DNA from: Brachyspira murdochii DSM 12563 | GTDB taxonomy: Bacteria > Spirochaetota > Brachyspiria > Brachyspirales > Brachyspiraceae | Assembly: GCF_000092845.1 (NCBI RefSeq) | Contig: NC_014150.1 | Location: 1-64,000 of the forward strand | DNA length: 64,000 nucleotides | Direction of reading: 5' to 3' | Shown: one piece after another, positions 27,314 through 35,393 of the stretch | How the letters are laid out: every line of letters begins with the position of its first letter | Numbering within the stretch: the first letter of the stretch is position 1 | Program-made: the position numbers and the translations under genes | The notes under the pieces: generated by a model | What the model saw: only the letters and a program-made list of their open reading frames with translations | Databases searched by the model: none | What the model was told of the DNA's origin: nothing

Positions 27314-29854
27314 TTAATACTCAAAAAAATTATTCATATCGTTAAATATTTCTTTCATACTTGCCTTTATCACTTTAGCATTAGGAAGAGATTGAATGAA
27401 TTGAACGCCGTAATTTTTGGTATAGAGCCTTTTATCGAGTACAAATACAACCCCTCTGTCATCTTTACTTCTTATAAGGCGTCCAAAACCCTGCTTGAAC
27501 TTTATAACGGCAAATGGAAGGGCGTAGTCTAAAAATGCATTTCCTCCATTTTCTTCAATATATCTGTATCTTCCTTCACTTATAGGGTCTGTTGGTACAG
27601 CAAACGGCAGTTTTGGTATAATAACTACTTCCAAATTTTTGCCTGCTACATCAACACCTTCCCAGAAAGAATCTACTCCGTAAAGTACATTGTTTGAAGA
27701 TGATTTGAACATATCAAGCAGAGTATGTCTGTGTACTGATGCTGTTTGAGCTAAAGCATTTATATTTTTACTCTTTAATTTTTTAACAGTATTTTCATAT
27801 ACACTCATAAGTGATGAGAAAGATGTGAATAATATAAAAGCTCTTCCTCCTGTAATATCGCATACATCCAATAGTACTTTTGATGTAAAGTCATTAAATG
27901 TATCAGAGGCAACATCGGGCATATCAGCTGCTATATAAAGCCTTGCATTATCCTCATAATTAAAAGGCGATTCCAAATATATTTCTATTTTTTTATTTTT
28001 TTCTATATAATCAAAACCCAGTCTGTTTGAGAAAAAATTAAAACTTTTTGATACAGTTAAAGTAGCAGAGTACATTGCAACTGTATCAAATCTTGAATAT
28101 AGAAAATCATTTAAATTTTTTGCTACTGTTACAGGTGTCAAATGCCAATTTAGTATAAGACTTCCTTTTTTTGTGAGTCTTGTCTCTATCCATCTTATAT
28201 ATTCATCTTTTTTATAATCTATTACAGCATTTAATGATACTAATTGTCTTTTTAGTCTCTCTAAATATGCATTTGCCATTTGTGCTATTTCTTCATAATC
28301 AAAATCTTTTTCAATGGCTATATCAAAAAACTTTTTGTATAATTTATCGCAAATATTTACAAGAGAAGTCATTGAAAGCACCATCTCTCTAAGAGGTTTT
28401 AATCCGTCATTTTTCCAATGATTAGTATTTACAAGTTCTGGGCTTATTCTAAATTTATAGCCTAATCCTTCTTTTGTTTGTATGTTTTTATGGCAGTAAT
28501 TCATAAACTCTTTTGTTTTATCTTCAGTAACATTTCTTACCCTTGAAGTTAAATCATGAGCTTTATTTATTAAGTCTAGTATTTCATCATATTCATGCTT
28601 TTCGATTAATGATTTCTTATCATTAAGCATATTGTTAATACTTTCTATAATTCCAAGTCTCTTATTTTTCTTCATTCTTGAAATATAAAAAAGTGCCTTT
28701 GATATTCCGTTTTTACTTCCTTCATCTCCAAAATAGCTTGAAGCAGAGTTTTCAAAATTATGTGCCTCATCGATTAAAACTTTTGTATATCTAGGAAGTA
28801 GGCTGTATCGTCCTGCTGTTTCTGCATATAAAGATAAATCTGCACATAGTATATGATGATTAACTATTAATAACTGAGCTGCATTTAACTGCTTACGCAT
28901 TTTATAAAAATAGCAGTCTTCCAAGTATTCGCATTTTCTATGAGTACAGGTATCGGTATCGCAGGCAACCATTTCCCATAATTCTCCCTGCGGTCTGTAT
29001 CCCAAATCTGTTATAGAACCGTCTTTAGTTATACTAAGCCAATTATTAATATCTTCAAAAAATCTTATCTGTTCTTCAAAGTCAAGTCTGTCAGTATCAT
29101 TTAAAGCATCTTTAACCTTTTTTATGCATACATAATTGTTTCTGCCCTTAACCAAAGCATATTTTACATTAGGGGCAATTCCTCCTATAATAGAAGGTAT
29201 ATCCTTTGATATAATTTGTTCCTGTAAGTTTATAGTGTTGGTAGAAATTACTATTCTAGTTTTATTTTCTTTAAGCCATAATAGGGCAGGTACTAAATAT
29301 GCAAAAGATTTTCCTATTCCAGTGCCTGCTTCTGATATTAAATGTTTATTATTATTAAATGATTCAATGGTAGCTTCAACAAGTTCTGTTTGTTCTTGTC
29401 TGTATTCGTACTTTTTTAATAATTTGCTCAATGTACCGTTTTCTGTGAACATATATAAAGCGTCTGGAACATCTATAGTTTTTATATTTTCTGCTTTTAT
29501 CGGCTTTACTACTTCATAATAATCATCAACATCATTATTAACTATATAAAAACCTACACCAGCATTATTTCCAAGTTCGCTTGCTATTGCTAAATCAGGT
29601 CTTGAAGGTGTAAGCTGTCCAGATGGGTGATTATGAATTACAGCGTCAAACTCTAATGATAATGATATTATAGCAGGTACAGAGTCTTTGTTTCCTCTAG
29701 CCATAACTTCTATATAATCAAGTATACCGTAGGCATTAAAATTTATTCCAAAGTATACTTCATTGCCGTAAGCATCTGCTATTGCTTTTCTCATGTAGCT
29801 TATTGCGTTTGTAGAAAATACGCTGTCTATTTCTCTGTCATAATTATTACTCAT
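27314..29854 (-). CDS. JAMM/RadC-like domain fused to a DinG/XPD-type helicase
   Basis: The 846-residue protein has two parts. Residues 1-120 form a JAB/RadC-like domain with a full metal motif H74-x-H76-x10-D87 in IHNHPSGQLTPSRPD and Glu49 upstream. Residues 150-846 form an XPD/DinG superfamily-2 helicase: Walker A EAGTGIGKSFAY, four cysteines of an Fe-S cluster (CDTDTCTHRKCEYLEDC near 325-340), DEAH in LIDEAHNFENS and a C-terminal motif QGFGRLIRSKDDRG. DinG unwinds forked DNA, R-loops or quadruplexes. The JAMM fold is a metallopeptidase in other contexts, while RadC activity is unsettled. The fused domain could act on DNA-bound proteins; that is inference. Confidence 0.88.
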   Translation of the reverse strand: MSNNYDREIDSVFSTNAISYMRKAIADAYGNEVYFGINFNAYGILDYIEVMARGNKDSVPAIISLSLEFDAVIHNHPSGQLTPSRPDLAIASELGNNAGVGFYIVNNDVDDYYEVVKPIKAENIKTIDVPDALYMFTENGTLSKLLKKYEYRQEQTELVEATIESFNNNKHLISEAGTGIGKSFAYLVPALLWLKENKTRIVISTNTINLQEQIISKDIPSIIGGIAPNVKYALVKGRNNYVCIKKVKDALNDTDRLDFEEQIRFFEDINNWLSITKDGSITDLGYRPQGELWEMVACDTDTCTHRKCEYLEDCYFYKMRKQLNAAQLLIVNHHILCADLSLYAETAGRYSLLPRYTKVLIDEAHNFENSASSYFGDEGSKNGISKALFYISRMKKNKRLGIIESINNMLNDKKSLIEKHEYDEILDLINKAHDLTSRVRNVTEDKTKEFMNYCHKNIQTKEGLGYKFRISPELVNTNHWKNDGLKPLREMVLSMTSLVNICDKLYKKFFDIAIEKDFDYEEIAQMANAYLERLKRQLVSLNAVIDYKKDEYIRWIETRLTKKGSLILNWHLTPVTVAKNLNDFLYSRFDTVAMYSATLTVSKSFNFFSNRLGFDYIEKNKKIEIYLESPFNYEDNARLYIAADMPDVASDTFNDFTSKVLLDVCDITGGRAFILFTSFSSLMSVYENTVKKLKSKNINALAQTASVHRHTLLDMFKSSSNNVLYGVDSFWEGVDVAGKNLEVVIIPKLPFAVPTDPISEGRYRYIEENGGNAFLDYALPFAVIKFKQGFGRLIRSKDDRGVVFVLDKRLYTKNYGVQFIQSLPNAKVIKASMKEIFNDMNNFFEY

Positions 29855-30232
29855 ATAGGTATAATAATATAGTATATATTGAAATCTTTGTCAATGATTT
29901 TTTAATTATAAAAGTTAAATAATATAGTTGTATTATGATTTAAAAGTATATTATTTTTTTAATGAAACTATCTTTACAGAGCATATATCTCTTTTTATAT
30001 TAATACTGCTTTATAATCAAAATATTAAAAAATTATAACTAATTTTTATAAATCTATTAAATAATAATTGTTTTATTGTGTTTCTATTTTATGTAATATA
30101 TTAGAAATATATTTTATTAATTATTTTTTATATTAAAAATAAATTTATTTTCATTAATAAATATTATATTAAATTTTAATAGCATGTTTATTTATATTTT
30201 TATATTTTAAAAAATAAATAAAAAATTATATA
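29855..30232. other. Gene-free, extremely AT-rich spacer
   Basis: About 380 nt between the divergent helicase and AAA+ genes. It holds no ORF of note, no GC-bearing hairpin and no recognised RNA, only A/T tracts and the promoters of the two flanking units. The length is unusual for this compact region. Confidence 0.6.
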
Positions 30233-30260
30233 TTGACTTTTTTATAAAATAATGTATTAT
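30233..30260 (+). promoter_or_regulatory. Promoter of the AAA+ operon
   Basis: TTGACT (30233-30238), a 16-base spacer and TATTAT (30255-30260). It predicts a start near 30267, 16 nt before the ATG at 30283, leaving just room for the SD. Confidence 0.6.
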
Positions 30261-30282
30261 ATTGTCAGTAAGGAATAAAATA

Positions 30283-31614
30283 ATGAAAAAAATAGTAGAA
30301 TTAGATAAGCCCAAATTTGATGATAAATTAAAAGCAGAATATTCTGAATTTTTTGATTTTTTAAATAAAAAAATAGATGCTTTTGATATGGTTAATACTA
30401 ATATAAAAAGTTTGTTTGTATATTTAGTATTTGATAGTGTTTTGTACAATATTACTAGACCTGAAAGTGTTATTTGCAGATTTTCAAAGCAAGTAGAAAT
30501 ATCAAAAGAAGGAGATATAAAAATCTCTCTTTTGAGATTTCAGTTGGATACTTTGATTAACGATTATAAATATAATAATTTAAAAATTATATTATTTTTT
30601 AATATACCAGAAGATGAAATTTTATCAAAATATTTAATACCTAAAAACTCAAAAAATAATACTGTATCAAATACAGATGACCCTGTTTTAAATGTTGTAC
30701 CTATAAAACCAATATATAGCTTAAAACAAATGGTATTAAATCCGGCAACATATGATGAAATTAATAAAATTATTATTATGATAAAAAATATTGATAAAAT
30801 ATATAATGAATGGGGGTTTTCAGAAATAGATTCTGTACCAAAATGTATTGTTAATTTTTTTGGTCCTCCGGGTACTGGAAAAACTATGGCAGCACATGCT
30901 ATAGCAAATGAATTGGGGGTTAATATACTAGCATTGAATTATGCTGATATAGAATCTAAATTTGTGGGAGATGCACCTAAAAATTTAGTATCGGCATTTA
31001 AAATAGCTGAAAAAGAAAAATCTATGATGTTTTTTGATGAAGCAGATTCTTTTTTGGGTAAAAGAATTACAAATGTTAGTTCTAGTTCTGATCAGGCTGT
31101 TAATTCTTTAAGAAGCCAGATGTTAATTTTATTGGAATCATTTAACGGCACAGTAATATTTGCAACGAATTTACATAAAAATTATGATAGTGCATTTGAA
31201 AGCAGAATATTGAAACATATAAAATTTGAACTGCCGGATTTGGATATGAGAGCCAAAATAATAAGAAAAATGATACCTAGTAAAGCTCCTATAGATTGCA
31301 GTTTATTTACAGATGAGTATTTGTTAGAACTATCCAATATATTAGATGGATTTTCTCCAAGAGAAATAAAAAATACTATATTGGATTTATTTATATCATT
31401 TTTGTATAGCGGTAATACTGAAATAGATAAAGAATTTATTAATAATGTATTCAAAAATGCCAAAGAAAAATTTGATGAAGTAAAAAATAAGACTAATTTG
31501 TCTTCTGAGGCAAAAAAGAAATTAGAATCTTCTATCAAAGATAACTTGGAAAATAATAATTATGTTGTAGAAAAAATAAAGGAGAATACTGAAGAAGAGA
31601 ATAATATTAATTAA
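30283..31614 (+). CDS. AAA+ ATPase (SpoVK/Cdc48-like), head of the MIVLK operon
   Basis: Start at 30283 because AAGGA lies 8 nt upstream; a TTG at 30262 has no SD. The 443-residue protein has an uncharacterised N-terminal domain (1-145) and one AAA+ module: Walker A GPPGTGKT (194-201), Walker B MMFFDEAD (about 248-255), sensor 1 VIFATN, an arginine in ESRILKH, and sensor 2 FSPREIKN, all classical-clade AAA features. The C-terminal 60 residues are Lys/Glu/Asn-rich and helical. No membrane segment. The next six genes follow within 0-42 nt; four of their products share a C-terminal sequence. By analogy with other AAA+ proteins it may thread or remodel tagged partners, which is inference. Confidence 0.85.
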   Translation: MKKIVELDKPKFDDKLKAEYSEFFDFLNKKIDAFDMVNTNIKSLFVYLVFDSVLYNITRPESVICRFSKQVEISKEGDIKISLLRFQLDTLINDYKYNNLKIILFFNIPEDEILSKYLIPKNSKNNTVSNTDDPVLNVVPIKPIYSLKQMVLNPATYDEINKIIIMIKNIDKIYNEWGFSEIDSVPKCIVNFFGPPGTGKTMAAHAIANELGVNILALNYADIESKFVGDAPKNLVSAFKIAEKEKSMMFFDEADSFLGKRITNVSSSSDQAVNSLRSQMLILLESFNGTVIFATNLHKNYDSAFESRILKHIKFELPDLDMRAKIIRKMIPSKAPIDCSLFTDEYLLELSNILDGFSPREIKNTILDLFISFLYSGNTEIDKEFINNVFKNAKEKFDEVKNKTNLSSEAKKKLESSIKDNLENNNYVVEKIKENTEEENNIN

Positions 31615-31656
31615 AAATTATTATAATATATAAATTTTAAATAAGGAGAATAGAAT

Positions 31657-32154
31657 ATGAATTATAACAAAGATGATATATTGAGAGTTGCAAGAGATTA
31701 TATGAAAAAAATAGAAATATCTAATAAAGACACTATAGATAGTATATTAGATAAACTAAAAAAACTTCCTGAAGATGGTGTGGCAAAAATAACTGATTAT
31801 TTAAAAAATTTAAATCAGGCAGTATCTAATCATGAAGAGGGAGTATTAGGTATTATCAAAGAAGCTTGGAACTTGCATGAAGAAAAAAGAGAAGTATTGT
31901 CATTAGAAGATTGTATTTCTATGATTAAAGGGAATATTAATCCTAAAGAACATTCTGCTGCATGCATATTTTTGAAAAGTACTGGTAAAAATTCTAAACA
32001 TTATGCTAATTATGAAATTCATGTTTTTTATATGGATCATAATAATAATCCTATGATAAATGGAAATAGTCCGCATTGGATAATATATACTAATGAATTG
32101 TCAAAGGATTTGAGCGAAGAATTTGGTAATGGTGATATGATAGTATTAAAATAA
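31657..32154 (+). CDS. Tagged protein 1 of the MIVLK operon
   Basis: A 165-residue soluble protein with SD AAGGAG and no signal peptide. The first 75 residues are helical and charged (DILRVARDYMKKIEISNKD); the middle has a mixed region with NPKEHSAACIFLKSTGKN and HYANYEIHVFYMDHNN, which looks like beta strands. It ends FGNGDMIVLK. Apart from that tail it does not resemble the other operon members, which makes the shared C-terminus stand out. Family not recognised. Confidence 0.75.
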   Translation: MNYNKDDILRVARDYMKKIEISNKDTIDSILDKLKKLPEDGVAKITDYLKNLNQAVSNHEEGVLGIIKEAWNLHEEKREVLSLEDCISMIKGNINPKEHSAACIFLKSTGKNSKHYANYEIHVFYMDHNNNPMINGNSPHWIIYTNELSKDLSEEFGNGDMIVLK

Positions 32155-32170
32155 TTATTAGGAGTGTAAA

Positions 32171-32500
32171 ATGAATTTCTGGAAAGATTTATTAAAAAAG
32201 TTATGGGGAAAAATAAAAAAGATTTTTGCTAAAGTACTGAACTTTATGAAAAATATCTTAGATTTTTTCAAAGATCCAAGCAGACTTGCAAAATTAAAAG
32301 CTAATAACGATTTATTGGCTATATCCATTAAAGAAAAATTAGAAAGCGGAAATTATAGAACTGTTAATTGTTTATTTAATAATTCTACTAAGGAAGTAGA
32401 GGATTATAGTGAAGAAAATGCACTAGGTATAGAGTCAGAATCAATAGATGCTCAAACATCAAATACCTTTAGTGATAAAGATATGATTGTTTTAAAATAA
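32171..32500 (+). CDS. Tagged protein 2: cationic amphipathic helix plus MIVLK tail
   Basis: A 109-residue protein with SD TAGGAG. Residues 1-43 form a strongly basic amphipathic helix (MNFWKDLLKKLWGKIKKIFA and on), with Trp, Phe, Leu and Ile on one face and Lys on the other, much like a membrane-active peptide. A small domain follows (NDLLAISIKEKLESGNY, then FNNSTKEVEDY) that also occurs in the 132- and 137-residue proteins of this operon. It ends FSDKDMIVLK. No signal peptide cleavage site is seen. A membrane-binding or membrane-disrupting role is inferred from the helix only. Confidence 0.75.
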   Translation: MNFWKDLLKKLWGKIKKIFAKVLNFMKNILDFFKDPSRLAKLKANNDLLAISIKEKLESGNYRTVNCLFNNSTKEVEDYSEENALGIESESIDAQTSNTFSDKDMIVLK

Positions 32501-32512
32501 ATGGAGAATCAA

Positions 32513-32899
32513 ATGGAGGGTAAGGATATGTTATATGCTTTAATCGGAGCTATTGTAGTTGTTGGAGGCGGATTTATTATATATAAATTATCAAAAGTAG
32601 CAGCTAATAATTTAGTTAATAAGGCTGTATATAAAGATATTGTAACTATGGAAGAGCTTATTAGATTTTATAAAAATGATGATGTTATACAGCATTTAAA
32701 AGAAAATAAAGATTTATTAGCAGTTGCCATAAAGAAACAACTAGATGATGGTAATATACATATATTAGCAACAATTTTCAATAATAATACTAAAGAAGCA
32801 GAATATATTGAAAAATATATGTTAAATTATAAAACTGCCAAATTAGACGAAGATTTGAAAAATGCTTTTAAAGATAAAGATATGATAGTGTTAAAATAA
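32513..32899 (+). CDS. Tagged protein 3: transmembrane helix plus MIVLK tail
   Basis: The frame opens at an ATG at 32501, touching the previous stop codon. I prefer 32513 because GGAG lies 6 nt upstream; ATG 32528 with GGAGGG is also possible. The 128-residue product has one N-terminal transmembrane helix (LYALIGAIVVVGGGFIIYKL), a helix with MEELIRFYKNDD, then the shared domain (KDLLAVAIKKQLDDGN, FNNNTKEAEY) and the ending FKDKDMIVLK. Orientation is probably N-out, C-in, because Lys residues follow the helix; that would leave the tail in the cytoplasm near the ATPase. Unknown family. Confidence 0.72.
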   Translation: MEGKDMLYALIGAIVVVGGGFIIYKLSKVAANNLVNKAVYKDIVTMEELIRFYKNDDVIQHLKENKDLLAVAIKKQLDDGNIHILATIFNNNTKEAEYIEKYMLNYKTAKLDEDLKNAFKDKDMIVLK

Positions 32900-32901
32900 T
32901 T

Positions 32902-33447
32902 ATGGGTGCTTTAATATTTATAATATTTTATTTCATACTAACTAGGATAGCATTAAAAATAAAAAGTAATATCAGTAATAGAATTATTTATTATATTACT
33001 GATATTATATTTTTTATATTAATAATGTTTTTATTGTATGATTATTTTTTATTTGAGAATGGATTTATTAATAATAGAATTGTTAATATAATACCATTTC
33101 ATATAGGTTTCTTATCTATTTTAGATAAATTCTTTATATATTCTTATAATATAATAAATAGTTTAATTGGATTTTTGATAAATTTGAATGAAAATAAACA
33201 ATTAATACTGATGAATGATGAATATAAAAAGATGCTTATTGTAGAATTGGCAGTGATAGTATTTTCTATTCTTATTTTGTTTAGAGCTAGGATGATAAGA
33301 AAAAAGATAAAAAATTATTATTCAGATACTAGCCCTGCTCTTAGTATTATAGAAAGTGAAATAAGGAAAAATCTTATATTGAATAATATGTTAAAAATAT
33401 CTAAGTTTGTTATTTTTATAATAACTATATGTTGTATAAAATTATAA
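32902..33447 (+). CDS. Membrane protein of the MIVLK operon (no tag)
   Basis: A 181-residue protein beginning 2 nt after the previous stop, with no SD of its own, so translation is probably coupled. It contains about four to five hydrophobic helices (MGALIFIIFYFILTR, IIFFILIMFLLYDYFLF, LIVELAVIVFSILILF, FVIFIITICC) and basic loops. It lacks the MIVLK tail. It resembles no family I know. As one of two untagged membrane proteins in the operon it could be a membrane partner or protector of the tagged proteins, which is a guess. Confidence 0.65.
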   Translation: MGALIFIIFYFILTRIALKIKSNISNRIIYYITDIIFFILIMFLLYDYFLFENGFINNRIVNIIPFHIGFLSILDKFFIYSYNIINSLIGFLINLNENKQLILMNDEYKKMLIVELAVIVFSILILFRARMIRKKIKNYYSDTSPALSIIESEIRKNLILNNMLKISKFVIFIITICCIKL

Positions 33448-33456
33448 GGAAATGTT

Positions 33457-33870
33457 ATGGGAGAAATAATAGATGCTATCATAGATATAATACGTACTTT
33501 TATTAATATAATAAGAAGAATAATAGTTAAAATAATTAATTTTGCTAAACATATTGCCAGATTTTTTAAAGATAAAATAAAGCAGTTTAAAAAAGATATA
33601 TCAAAAATTTTTATAAGCTTGAAGCTTGATAAAGATGAATTTTCTAAAAAGATTGCTGAGAATATGGAGAGCGGAAATTATAATGAAGTAAGTATGCTTG
33701 ATCTTAGTCCGGAAACTGAAAAGACTGTTATTAATGTTGTTTATGATAGAGATACTAATTCTATAACAGATTATGAGGAGAATGCTGAGCTAATAGAGGC
33801 AGAAAGCGGCATAGATCAGGTAACCCTTAAAAAATTCAAAGGCAAAAATATGATTGTTCATAAAAGCTAA
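33457..33870 (+). CDS. Tagged protein 4: amphipathic helix plus MIVHK tail
   Basis: A 137-residue protein with SD AAGGAA. Residues 1-55 are a long Ile/Phe-rich basic helix (IIDIIRTFINIIRRIIVKII, then FKDKIKQFKK). The following domain (FSKKIAENMESGNYNEVSML) and the acidic DYEENAELIEAESGID stretch align with the 109-residue protein (DYSEENALGIESESID), so the two are paralogues. It ends FKGKNMIVHKS, a variant of the tag with His for Leu and one extra Ser. Membrane association is likely; no signal peptide is seen. Confidence 0.75.
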   Translation: MGEIIDAIIDIIRTFINIIRRIIVKIINFAKHIARFFKDKIKQFKKDISKIFISLKLDKDEFSKKIAENMESGNYNEVSMLDLSPETEKTVINVVYDRDTNSITDYEENAELIEAESGIDQVTLKKFKGKNMIVHKS

Positions 33871-33889
33871 TTATATTATTGGAGATAAT

Positions 33890-34120
33890 ATGGAAAAGAT
33901 ATATTATGACTTTATGCTCTTATCATCTATAATAATATTTTTTATTATTAGAAAAACATATAAATCATTAAAAGCTGCAGCTTTTGTTTCAAAACAATAT
34001 GGTGAATATACAATTGAAATAAAATTATATAAGTTATTATATTTATTATTATTTTTGTCATCTTTTGCTTTTCTAATATATTCATTTTTAGAATTTATCA
34101 GTTTTATAGTAAAAGATTAA
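33890..34120 (+). CDS. Small two-helix membrane protein of the MIVLK operon
   Basis: Start at 33890 because TTGGAG lies 6 nt upstream; the frame stays open upstream but overlaps the previous gene. The 76-residue product has two hydrophobic helices (about 8-22, FMLLSSIIIFFII; and about 50-70, LLYLLLFLSSFAFLIYSFL) joined by a basic loop. It has no tag. It is the last gene of the operon; a convergent minus-strand gene ends 36 nt further. Function unknown. Confidence 0.6.
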   Translation: MEKIYYDFMLLSSIIIFFIIRKTYKSLKAAAFVSKQYGEYTIEIKLYKLLYLLLFLSSFAFLIYSFLEFISFIVKD

Positions 34121-34155
34121 TAATAAGTTTATTCATTATTATACCAATAATTTAT

Positions 34156-35343
34156 TTAATTATAATAAGCCAAACTTTCATTAGAAACTGCATCATTATA
34201 ATTAGTTACATCGAATGTGAACATAGTCTTTACTTTTTCATTTGTCAAAGGAGAGTAGAAATTATGTATAAGTTCATATCCTTTTTTAATGGCATTAGTA
34301 TCATAAGCACTATAAACATAATTGCTTGAGAGAGTAGGCATACTAATATTAGGGTCTTCTTTTATGGGCTTCATTACTACTTCGAAGCCGTTTTGTCTAA
34401 AGAAAGCATAATAAGTTGGAACATATGAAAAACTAATTTCTCTGTTTTCATTTATATTTAATGAAACCACTGTACCTATATCGAGATAAGGGTATCTTCC
34501 CTTGTGATTTGCAATAAAGTTTCCAAGCGAATATATTATTATACCGCTATGATTAGTACCTTCATATATTTCTGCAGGTCTTGGTACATGCGGGTGATGA
34601 CCTACTATTATATCAACGCCGTTTTCTATCAAAGCTCTGGCAGTTTTTATTGTAGCTTCTTCTGGAGCTGTTGTATATTCTAAACCAAAGTGCAGAGATA
34701 TTATTTTTATTTCATTGTTTGTAGCAAGGGCTAAATCGGACTTTACTTTTTCTATCAAATCTTCCTGTTTAGGATAAAAGTTCATAAAGTAGAAATAATC
34801 GTTTTTATTAGTTTTATGGCTAAGTCCATTATCAAGCATGGTATAGGCAGATATAAAAAGAGGTATATTATTAATATTTGTTATAATAGGTGCTATGTTA
34901 GGAGAGTTAGTAGATCCTCCTAAAGTTAATTTATTATTTCTATGAAGTTCTGCTACAGTTTCGGCTTCAGCCTGAGCTCCTTGATCATAGGCATGATTAT
35001 TAGCAATAGAAAATGTATTAAAATAGTTAAAGAAATATTTTAAATAATCTAAAGAGCCATTAAACTCTGGATAAGGCATAGGAGGTTTATTTGTATTAAC
35101 AACAAACTCTAAATTTGCAAAAACAATATCACCTTGAAAATACTCTTTTAAATCTATTAAAACATCATTACTTTGAAATGCATTCACTATAGTAGGGTGC
35201 GTCATTATATCGCCAGTAAATACCAGCTGAATGCTTTTAGGAGGTTCTGGTATTTTTTGTTCTTTTTCTGTGCTATCCTTTTTGTCAGAGCATGATAACA
35301 GAGAAAATATTAATAGTATAGTGATGATTATTGTTTTTATCAT
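34156..35343 (-). CDS. CapA/PgsA-family metallophosphatase-like lipoprotein
   Basis: The 395-residue protein has a lipoprotein signal (lipobox LLSC at 15-18) and a calcineurin-like CapA domain: VFTGDIMTHPT, NLEFVV, SIANNHAYDQG and VDIIVGHHPHVPRP carry the Asp/Asn/His metal ligands. CapA relatives take part in poly-gamma-glutamate capsule synthesis; many homologues in non-capsulated bacteria have unknown substrates. No capsule genes (capB, capC) are near. It is the last gene of a minus-strand group cheX - amidase - CorC - capA, 50 nt after CorC. Confidence 0.85.
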   Translation of the reverse strand: MIKTIIITILLIFSLLSCSDKKDSTEKEQKIPEPPKSIQLVFTGDIMTHPTIVNAFQSNDVLIDLKEYFQGDIVFANLEFVVNTNKPPMPYPEFNGSLDYLKYFFNYFNTFSIANNHAYDQGAQAEAETVAELHRNNKLTLGGSTNSPNIAPIITNINNIPLFISAYTMLDNGLSHKTNKNDYFYFMNFYPKQEDLIEKVKSDLALATNNEIKIISLHFGLEYTTAPEEATIKTARALIENGVDIIVGHHPHVPRPAEIYEGTNHSGIIIYSLGNFIANHKGRYPYLDIGTVVSLNINENREISFSYVPTYYAFFRQNGFEVVMKPIKEDPNISMPTLSSNYVYSAYDTNAIKKGYELIHNFYSPLTNEKVKTMFTFDVTNYNDAVSNESLAYYN

Positions 35344-35393
35344 AGTTTAGCCTAATTTTGATTTGTTTATTTTTATTTATATTATTAATTATC

